Shown piece by piece: positions 34,118 to 39,615 of a stretch of 39,615 nucleotides of DNA. A model generated the notes under the pieces. The model was given only the letters and a program-made list of their open reading frames with translations. It was not told the origin of the DNA and searched no databases. Origin of the DNA: Mesorhizobium sp. GTDB taxonomy: Bacteria > Pseudomonadota > Alphaproteobacteria > Rhizobiales > Rhizobiaceae. Where the stretch lies: NCBI GenBank assembly GCA_022833215.1, contig JAIPUZ010000072.1, positions 1 to 39,615 on the forward strand, in the 5' to 3' direction. Positions within the stretch are counted from its first letter, which is position 1. Every line of letters starts with the position of its first letter. Both the position numbers and the translations under genes were made by a program.

Positions 34118-34507
34118 TTATTCTGCGCTGGCTTCGGCCGGAGCAGCAGCGGCAGCCAGAGCGGCGGCGGCGTCTTCCTGAGCTTTCTTGAGCAGAGCCT
34201 CGCGCTCCTGCGCCTTCTTGCCCGGCAGGCCCTTGGTGGGGTTGTTGCGGGCTTCGCGCTTGGCGACGCCACTCTGGTCGAGGAAGCGGGCGACGCGGTC
34301 GGTCGGCAGGGCGCCGTGGTCCAGCCAGTGCTTCACGCGGTCGGTGTCGACCTTCACGCGGTCGCCGTCCTTCGGCAGCATCGGGTTCCATGCGCCCACG
34401 ATTTCAATGAAGCGGCCGTCGCGCGGGCTGCGCACGTCGGCGATCACGATGTGGTAGTAGGGGCGCTTCTTGGAGCCCGCGCGGGCCAGTCTGATCTTCA
34501 GTGCCAT
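34118..34507 (-). CDS. rpsP: Ribosomal protein bS16
   Basis: A 129-residue 30S protein. The core [35 protein letters not shown] is invariant in the family, which is normally about 80-90 residues. The last 45 residues form an extension rich in Lys, Glu and Ala ([25 protein letters not shown]). It is the last gene of ffh-aroQ-rpsP; rimM, trmD and rplS, the usual followers in rhizobia, are replaced by a terminator and a convergent lipoprotein gene. Confidence 0.97.
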   Translation of the reverse strand: MALKIRLARAGSKKRPYYHIVIADVRSPRDGRFIEIVGAWNPMLPKDGDRVKVDTDRVKHWLDHGALPTDRVARFLDQSGVAKREARNNPTKGLPGKKAQEREALLKKAQEDAAAALAAAAAPAEASAE

Positions 34508-34560
34508 TTTCTTTCTCCTAAAGCTCTGATGTCTCGGTCTGTGTTCGGTCCGGCCTGGGT

Positions 34561-34887
34561 TCAGCCGGGTTGGGAGGCGCCGCCATTGGCAGCGATATGC
34601 TCATGGTGGCGGATGACCTCGCGAATGACGAAGTTCAGGAACTTCTCCGCGAAGTCGGGGTCGAGATGGGCGTCGTCGGCCAGCCGCCGCAGGCGCTCGA
34701 TCTGCTGGGCCTCGCGCGCCGGATCGGCAGGCGGCAGGCCATAGGTGGCCTTGAGCACGCCCACCGCCTTGGTCCAGCGAAAGCGCTCGGCCAGCATGTG
34801 GATGAGGGCAGCGTCGATGTTGTCGATCGAGGAGCGGTAGCCTGCGAGCAGGCGCTTCGCCTCGTCGAGGTTCTTGTCTTCGCTCAT
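34561..34887 (-). CDS. Chorismate mutase, AroQ type
   Basis: A 108-residue helical enzyme that converts chorismate to prephenate for phenylalanine and tyrosine. The AroQ helix I segment [31 protein letters not shown] is clear, with [14 protein letters not shown] in the middle and the IREVIRHHE helix at the end. The gene lies 7 bases after ffh and 53 bases before rpsP, as in other Rhizobiales, and is cotranscribed with them. It is a monofunctional form; no prephenate dehydratase domain is fused. Confidence 0.93.
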   Translation of the reverse strand: MSEDKNLDEAKRLLAGYRSSIDNIDAALIHMLAERFRWTKAVGVLKATYGLPPADPAREAQQIERLRRLADDAHLDPDFAEKFLNFVIREVIRHHEHIAANGGASQPG

Positions 34888-34894
34888 CGTTCCC

Positions 34895-36487
34895 TCATTT
34901 CTTCTTGTTGCCGGGAAGGCCGCCGAGGCCGGGCAGCTTCATGCCGCCGGGCAGGCCCGGAAGGCCGCCGCCCAAACCGGGCAGACCACCGGGCATGCCA
35001 CCCGGAAGCCCACCGGGCAGTCCCTTGCCGAGGCCGGCGGCTTCGGCCTGTTTCTTCAGCGCCTCGATCTGCTTCGGGTCCATCTTCGACAGGTCGGGCA
35101 TGCCGCCCATCATGCCGCCAGGGCCACCCATGCCCATCTTCGAGGCGAGGCCGCCCATGAGGCCGCGCATCATGCCGCCGCCCTTGCCCTTGCCGCCCAT
35201 GGCCTTCATCATGTCGGCCATGCCGCGATGCATCTTGAGCAGCTTGTTGATCTCTGCCGCATCGGTGCCGGAGCCGGCGGCGATGCGCTTCTTGCGGCTG
35301 TGCTTGAGGATGTCGGGATTGGCGCGCTCGGCCTTCGTCATCGAGGAGATGATGGCGAGCTGACGGCCGAACATCTTGTCGTCGAGGCCGGCGGCGGCCA
35401 TCTGGTCCTTCATCTTGCCCATGCCGGGCATCATGCCCATGATGCCGCCCATACCGCCCATCTTCTGCATCTGGCCAAGCTGGTCGGCGAGGTCGTTCAG
35501 GTCGAACTTGCCCGACTGCATCTTCTTCGCCATCGCCGCGGCCTTTTCCGCGTCGATGGTTTCGGCTGCCTTCTCGACGAGCGAAACGATGTCGCCCATG
35601 CCGAGGATGCGGTCGGCGATGCGCTTGGGATAAAACTCCTCCAGCGCGTCCATCTTCTCGCCGGTGCCGATCAGCTTGATCGGCTTGCCGGTGACGGCGC
35701 GCATGGAAAGGGCGGCGCCGCCGCGCCCGTCGCCGTCCATGCGGGTCAGCACGAGGCCGGTGATGCCGACGCGCTCGTCGAAATTGCGGGCGAGGTTCAC
35801 CGCGTCCTGACCGGTCAGCGAATCGGCGACGAGCAGGATCTCGTGCGGGTTCGAGGCCGTCCTGATCTCGGCCATCTCGGCCATCAGCGGCTCGTCGATA
35901 TGCGTGCGGCCGGCGGTATCGAGGATGACGACGTCATGACCGCCGAGCTTCGCCGCCTGCACGGCGCGGCGGGCGATGTCGACCGGCGACTGGCCGGCGA
36001 CGATCGGCAGCGTGGCGACCTTCGTCTGCTCGCCAAGCTGGCGCAATTGCTCCTGCGCGGCCGGCCGGCGCGTGTCCAGCGAGGCCATCAGCACCTTCTT
36101 GCCCTGACGCTCGGTCAGGCGGCGCGCGATCTTGGCGGTGGTGGTGGTCTTGCCCGAACCCTGCAGGCCGACCATCATGACGACCACCGGGGCGGGCGCG
36201 TTGAGGTCGATCGGGACGCCCTCTTCGCCCAGCATGGCGATCAGCTCGTCATGGACGATCTTGACCACCATCTGGCCGGGCTTGATCGACTTGAGAACCG
36301 CGGCGCCGACTGCCTTCTCGCGCACCTTGTCGGTGAAGGAACGCACCACGTCGAGCGCGACGTCGGCTTCCAGCAGGGCGCGGCGAACCTCGCGCAGCGC
36401 GGCCGAGACGTCGGCCTCCGACAGCGCGCCGCGGCCGGTAAGGCCGTTCAGGATCGAGCCAAGGCGTTCCTGCAGCGATTCAAACAT
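34895..36487 (-). CDS. ffh: Signal recognition particle protein Ffh
   Basis: A 530-residue SRP GTPase that targets membrane proteins to SecYEG through FtsY. The N domain (1-90) precedes the G domain: GLQGSGKTTTTAK (107-119) and DTRRPAAQEQLRQ, with DTAGR further on. A TRMDGDGRGGAALS segment replaces the more usual TKxD form. The C-terminal M domain is Met-rich and ends in about 45 residues of Gly-Leu-Pro repeats (GGLPGGMPGG-like) before a KKK end. The start at 36487 follows AAAAGGAAGAGAC, a good ribosome site. Confidence 0.97.
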   Translation of the reverse strand: MFESLQERLGSILNGLTGRGALSEADVSAALREVRRALLEADVALDVVRSFTDKVREKAVGAAVLKSIKPGQMVVKIVHDELIAMLGEEGVPIDLNAPAPVVVMMVGLQGSGKTTTTAKIARRLTERQGKKVLMASLDTRRPAAQEQLRQLGEQTKVATLPIVAGQSPVDIARRAVQAAKLGGHDVVILDTAGRTHIDEPLMAEMAEIRTASNPHEILLVADSLTGQDAVNLARNFDERVGITGLVLTRMDGDGRGGAALSMRAVTGKPIKLIGTGEKMDALEEFYPKRIADRILGMGDIVSLVEKAAETIDAEKAAAMAKKMQSGKFDLNDLADQLGQMQKMGGMGGIMGMMPGMGKMKDQMAAAGLDDKMFGRQLAIISSMTKAERANPDILKHSRKKRIAAGSGTDAAEINKLLKMHRGMADMMKAMGGKGKGGGMMRGLMGGLASKMGMGGPGGMMGGMPDLSKMDPKQIEALKKQAEAAGLGKGLPGGLPGGMPGGLPGLGGGLPGLPGGMKLPGLGGLPGNKKK

Positions 36488-36506
36488 GTCTCTTCCTTTT
36501 CCCTGC

Positions 36507-36522
36507 CGTCCATGGATGGACG
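36507..36522 (-). other. Small hairpin in the ffh leader
   Basis: CGTCC (36507-36511) and GGACG (36518-36522) pair perfectly around ATGGAT, about 20 bases upstream of the ffh start on its coding strand. It may influence translation of the SRP protein. Confidence 0.4.
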
Positions 36523-36567
36523 AGAGGTAGTGCCGCTCCGGCCTTTCTCCAAACGAAACCAAAGCCG

Positions 36568-36601
36568 AAAAGCACCCGGGGGCGCATCGCGCTGCCGGGT
36601 G
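36568..36601 (-). terminator. Possible terminator between the CPBP gene and ffh
   Basis: CACCCGG (36573-36579) pairs with CCGGGTG (36595-36601) around a 15-base loop. On the reverse strand the stem is followed by CTTTTC. It would end leftward transcripts from the CPBP gene before ffh; the 226-base gap also contains the ffh promoter. Confidence 0.5.
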
Positions 36602-36713
36602 TTGGCCTCCGGGGTCGACACGCAGCCATGAAAGGCCCGGCGCCCCGGTCAGCTTCGCGAAAAGAAGACTTGTCGCAGAATTGTGCGCTTAAGACAGGAA
36701 AAACGGGCCGGAG

Positions 36714-37697
36714 TCAAGGCTGGGCCTGAGCCGGGGCAGGGTTTGCGACGTCTTCCGGTTCGGTTTGCAGCTTCAGGGGCGAGCGCGGATTAACCAGAAG
36801 GGCCAGGGTCAGCGCGCTGCAGACGAAGCCGATAAGGGTGAGCAGGACCGCGTCGGTCGCGGTCCAGCCCGGACCTTCGAGCGATGCGCCCATGAAAAGG
36901 GCAAGTGCGCCGTAGGTGTCCTGATGGGAGATCAGCGTGAAGCCGAACAGATTGTTGGCAAGGTGGGCGCCGAACGCCGCGCCCAGATTGCCGGTCAGCC
37001 AGACCGTGGCCGCGAGCACCAGCGCGAAGGCTCCTATGGTGAGAATGCCGGACAGATGGACGGCCGGATTTGCCGAAGCGCCCCAGTGCAGCGCGGTGAA
37101 GACGATCACGGGCAGCAGGAACCAGACGAGCGGGCTTGCAAAGCGAGCGGCCAGCCCGCGCATCACATAGCCCCGGAAAAGCACCTCCTCGGCCGAGGTC
37201 TGGACGAATGTCAGCACAACGGCCGGCAGAAGCAGGAGCAGCCAGCTTGCGGGCGCAATGGGCCCCCTGACGATTTCCGGGCGGATCATGTAGATCAGCG
37301 CTTCCGAGAGCAGGGAGGTCAGGATCACCGCGAGGAAGCCCCTAGCGAAGCCGCCGCGCGACAGGCGCCGGCCTGCGCCGAACAGGGCGGAAAGAGGCTG
37401 GCGATGCACGAAGCGCATGGCCAGCCAAAGACCGGCCCATATCCCGGAGAAGGACAGGAGCATGGCCGCGATACCCGCCGGCGAGGCGAGAAAGTCCATC
37501 ATCAGGTCGGTTTCGAAGGCTTCGCCCGCCCCGACGCGGCCCATGCCGAAGAAATAGGCGCCGAGACCGAGGGCCGCGAACGAGCTCACAACCCAGAAGG
37601 CGATCACGATCAGCGTTCCGGCAACGAGCCGCGGCAGCGTCGTCTTTTCGCCTGCCGAACAGCGGTATCGATCAAAAGCGCGTGAAGTGCCAATCAT
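36714..37697 (-). CDS. CPBP family intramembrane glutamic protease
   Basis: A 327-residue membrane protein with about eight hydrophobic segments. The CPBP (Abi) motifs are present: SAEEVLFRGYV (Glu170/Glu171), FTALHWG (His204) and FGAHLANNLFG (His245). Family members cut peptides within the membrane, for example CAAX-box proteins in eukaryotes; the bacterial substrates are mostly unknown. The C-terminal tail is hydrophilic and Pro/Ala-rich. It is divergent from the lytic transglycosylase gene, with 250 bases between. Confidence 0.88.
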   Translation of the reverse strand: MIGTSRAFDRYRCSAGEKTTLPRLVAGTLIVIAFWVVSSFAALGLGAYFFGMGRVGAGEAFETDLMMDFLASPAGIAAMLLSFSGIWAGLWLAMRFVHRQPLSALFGAGRRLSRGGFARGFLAVILTSLLSEALIYMIRPEIVRGPIAPASWLLLLLPAVVLTFVQTSAEEVLFRGYVMRGLAARFASPLVWFLLPVIVFTALHWGASANPAVHLSGILTIGAFALVLAATVWLTGNLGAAFGAHLANNLFGFTLISHQDTYGALALFMGASLEGPGWTATDAVLLTLIGFVCSALTLALLVNPRSPLKLQTEPEDVANPAPAQAQP

Positions 37698-37803
37698 TGA
37701 TGATCTGCCGGATTTTGCCGCTCAGGCTCAGTAGCGCATGTTGCGGGCGGGATGAAACACCATGCCGCTACAATCGCATACACGGTAAATGTCCAATTTC
37801 GCC

Positions 37804-37823
37804 ATGTGGCCGCTTTGCCACAT
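37804..37823. promoter_or_regulatory. Inverted repeat in the CPBP / transglycosylase divergent region
   Basis: ATGTGGC (37804-37810) and GCCACAT (37817-37823) pair perfectly around CGCTTT. The region is the divergent promoter between the CPBP gene (starting at 37697) and the lytic transglycosylase gene (37948). Its role is not known. Confidence 0.35.
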
Positions 37824-37947
37824 TTAGATCGAGTTCCGCCTGCACAGAGCCCGGCTTGCGGCGCAGGCTTGCGGGACGGCGATGACAAGTGCACGCAGGA
37901 CTGGCAAATTCGCGCGGGGACGTGATTCAGGCACTCAGGAGACCAAT

Positions 37948-38763
37948 ATGGCAGTTCTTGCCAAAGGACGTTTTTTTGCTGCGGCAGCGTTTGCCGCCTT
38001 GATGGCGGCGGGAGCCGCGCATGCCGCCGGCAAATGCGGCAATGACGCCAGCGGCTTCAATGCGTGGGTAGGCGCTTACACCGCCGACGCCAAGGCACGC
38101 GGCATCGACACACGCCCCATGCAGGGCGTGAAGTACGATACCGGGGTGATCAAGATCGACCGGGCCCAGCACAAGGCTTTCCGCGGCAGCCTGGAGGATT
38201 TCATGCAGCGCCGCGCGCCCGCCTCCTACGTCAAGAAAGCCAAGGGCTACATGAAGTCCGAAGCCTCGCTGCTGCGCCGCATCGAGCAGAGATACGGCGT
38301 CCAGCCGGAAGTGCTTCTGGCCATCTGGGGCATGGAGACCGGCTTCGGCGCCAATTCCGGCAACAAGAGCGTGTTTGGACCGCTGGCGACGCTGGCCTAT
38401 GACTGCCGCCGCTCCGCCTTCTTCACCAACGAGCTGGATTCGGCTCTCATCATCGCCCAGAAGCGCTATATCCCGGCCGAGCAGATGCGTGGCGCAGGAT
38501 TCGGCGAACTCGGCCAGACCCAGTTCCTGCCGTCCAAATATCTCGAATATGCCGTCGATTTCGATGGCGACGGACGCCGCGACCTGATCCGCTCGCGTGC
38601 CGACGTGCTGGCTTCGACCGCCAACTTCCTGCGCGGCCATGGCTGGCAGCCGGGCGGCGGCTACGGGCCAGGCGAAGTCAACTACAAGCACTGGAACGAC
38701 TGGAACCGCGCGACCATCTACCAGCAGGCGCTGGCCGAGTTCGCCCGCCGCATCGCCAATTGA
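37948..38763 (+). CDS. Lytic murein transglycosylase, MltB family
   Basis: A 271-residue periplasmic enzyme that cleaves the MurNAc-GlcNAc bond in peptidoglycan with formation of 1,6-anhydro-MurNAc. A Sec signal peptide (residues 1-26, cleaved near AHA) precedes the SLT_2 domain. The catalytic Glu is Glu130 in IWGMETGFG, with FGPLATLAYDCRRSAFFTNELDSAL and FGELGQTQFLPSKYLEYAVDFDGDG as the substrate groove. There is no C-terminal peptidoglycan-binding domain. The start at 37948 follows CAGGAG; the frame is open 22 codons upstream without a signal-like sequence. Confidence 0.94.
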   Translation: MAVLAKGRFFAAAAFAALMAAGAAHAAGKCGNDASGFNAWVGAYTADAKARGIDTRPMQGVKYDTGVIKIDRAQHKAFRGSLEDFMQRRAPASYVKKAKGYMKSEASLLRRIEQRYGVQPEVLLAIWGMETGFGANSGNKSVFGPLATLAYDCRRSAFFTNELDSALIIAQKRYIPAEQMRGAGFGELGQTQFLPSKYLEYAVDFDGDGRRDLIRSRADVLASTANFLRGHGWQPGGGYGPGEVNYKHWNDWNRATIYQQALAEFARRIAN

Positions 38764-38776
38764 TCTTTGAAGGCCG

Positions 38777-38795
38777 GGCGGGTTTCAAACCCGCC
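38777..38795. terminator. Hairpin between the transglycosylase gene and the ABC ATPase gene
   Basis: GGCGGGTTT and AAACCCGCC pair around a single C, so the real loop is TTTCAAA. It overlaps the ATPase stop codon. It lacks a T-tract on either side, so its terminator role for the two convergent genes is uncertain. Confidence 0.45.
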
Positions 38796-39615
38796 TGCCG
38801 TCCTTGTCGAAGAAGTGCAGCCGGTCGGGGCCGGCTGCGATCTCCAGCCGGTCGCCGGGCTGGACCATGCTGCGGCCCGGCACCCGCACCACGATGCGCT
38901 CGCCCGTAGCAGCGCAGTGCAGGAAGCTTTCCATCCCGACAGGTTCGACCGCCTCCACCGTCACCGGCAGTGAGAGCGCGCCTCTTTGCGTGGCGTCGGG
39001 CGCCGGGACCAGCGCATCCTCGGGCCGCAGGCCGAGGATCGCTGCCTGTTCAGGCACGTGACCGCCGATCCTGGCTCCTCCCGCCACCGTTGCCGTGCCG
39101 TCCGCCCCACGCGTCAGCGCCATGAGATTCATGGGCGGCGCGCCGATGAAGGCGGCGACGAAAGTCGAGGCCGGTTTTTCGTAGACGTCCATCGGCGCGC
39201 CGATCTGTTCGATCACGCCGGCGTTCATGACCACCAGCATGTCGGCCAGCGTCATGGCTTCGAGCTGGTCGTGGGTGACGTAGACAGACGTGACGCCCAG
39301 ATTGCGCTGAAGGTTTCGGATTTCGACCCGCATCTGGCCGCGCAGCTTGGCGTCGAGATTGGAAAGCGGCTCGTCGAACAGGAAGACCTTGGGGTTGCGC
39401 ACGATGGCGCGGCCCATGGCGACGCGCTGGCGCTGTCCGCCGGAAAGCTGGCGCGGCTTGCGGTCGAGAAGCTGATCGAGCTCGAGCGTCTTTGCGGTGG
39501 CCCGCACGCGGCTGTCGATCTCGGGCTTCGGCGTGCCGCGATTGCGCAGCCCGTAGGCCATGTTGTCGTAGACGCTCATATGCGGATAGAGCGCGTAGTT
39601 CTGGAACACCATGGC
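38785..39615 (-). CDS. ABC transporter ATP-binding protein, sugar/glycerol-phosphate type (C-terminal part)
   Basis: The leftward frame enters the window at its 5' side and runs 277 codons including the stop; about the first 80-90 residues, with the Walker A motif, lie outside. The segment opens at the Q-loop [18 protein letters not shown], has the signature [15 protein letters not shown], Walker [17 protein letters not shown] and switch histidine [12 protein letters not shown] regulatory C-terminal domain (TOBE-like) with GLRPEDAL follows. This is the MalK/UgpC/MsmX class. The substrate, probably a sugar, polyol or glycerol phosphate, depends on the rest of the operon, not in the window. Confidence 0.93.
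   Translation of the reverse strand, partial: AMVFQNYALYPHMSVYDNMAYGLRNRGTPKPEIDSRVRATAKTLELDQLLDRKPRQLSGGQRQRVAMGRAIVRNPKVFLFDEPLSNLDAKLRGQMRVEIRNLQRNLGVTSVYVTHDQLEAMTLADMLVVMNAGVIEQIGAPMDVYEKPASTFVAAFIGAPPMNLMALTRGADGTATVAGGARIGGHVPEQAAILGLRPEDALVPAPDATQRGALSLPVTVEAVEPVGMESFLHCAATGERIVVRVPGRSMVQPGDRLEIAAGPDRLHFFDKDGRRV

Noticed and set aside
34874-36631. Long forward open frame (585 codons) across ffh and its flanks
   Set aside because: Mirror of the ffh coding frame; rich in His, Ala, Gly and Arg with no recognisable domain and no ribosome site. Ffh on the other strand is unambiguous.

Overview
The window looks like a chromosomal segment of an alphaproteobacterium of the order Hyphomicrobiales (Rhizobiales), most like a Mesorhizobium or other Phyllobacteriaceae relative. 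The reasons are the high G+C, the RpoH1-type heat-shock sigma factor, the DUF1244 / N-formylglutamate amidohydrolase / DUF1036 / pyruvate kinase / L36 neighbourhood, the ffh-aroQ-rpsP run, the rsfS-rlmH-envC-ctpA-polysaccharide deacetylase-rppH run, and the close match of the proteins to rhizobial families. This is a reading from sequence memory; no search was run. Nothing marks a plasmid, prophage, transposon or CRISPR locus, and no tRNA or rRNA gene was recognised.

Layout: 1-5.6 kb holds leucine and aspartate-family biosynthesis (asd start, leuB, leuD) interleaved with a DEAD-box RNA helicase, a VOC protein and a secreted protein with an Ivy-like Cys-x-Pro-His-x-Cys motif. 5.8-8.0 kb holds a GNAT acetyltransferase, an orphan CoxE-like VWA protein and msrB. 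8.0-10.5 kb is a D-alanine catabolic pair (alr/dadX-dadA). 10.7-16.2 kb is one long leftward run for RNA decapping, cell-envelope remodelling and ribosome maturation. 16.4-21 kb has rluD and rpoH rightward, then GNAT, peroxiredoxin, zapA and a DUF4164 coiled-coil gene leftward. 21.3-26.9 kb is a rightward central-carbon block tkt-gap-pgk-fba (class I aldolase). 27-34 kb has small and conserved-hypothetical genes around pyk, plus rpmJ. 34.1-36.5 kb is ffh-aroQ-rpsP. 36.7-39.6 kb has a CPBP membrane protease, an MltB-type lytic transglycosylase and the 3' part of a sugar-type ABC ATPase gene.

Functional links: the tkt-gap-pgk-fba block with pyk covers the middle of glycolysis/gluconeogenesis and the pentose-phosphate link. 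The envelope theme recurs (EnvC, CtpA, polysaccharide deacetylase, ZapA, lytic transglycosylase, possible lysozyme-inhibitor-like protein). Ribosome and protein-export functions recur too (RlmH, RsfS, RluD, L36, S16, Ffh).

Most of the window is ordinary conserved core. No convincing wholly new multi-gene system was seen. The best leads are the Ivy-like secreted protein, several perfect palindromes placed like operators (leuD/GNAT, alr-dadA, peroxiredoxin, zapA operon), an EnvC with no LytM zinc ligands, an orphan CoxE-like VWA gene, and the hairpin-rich leader region of the helicase.
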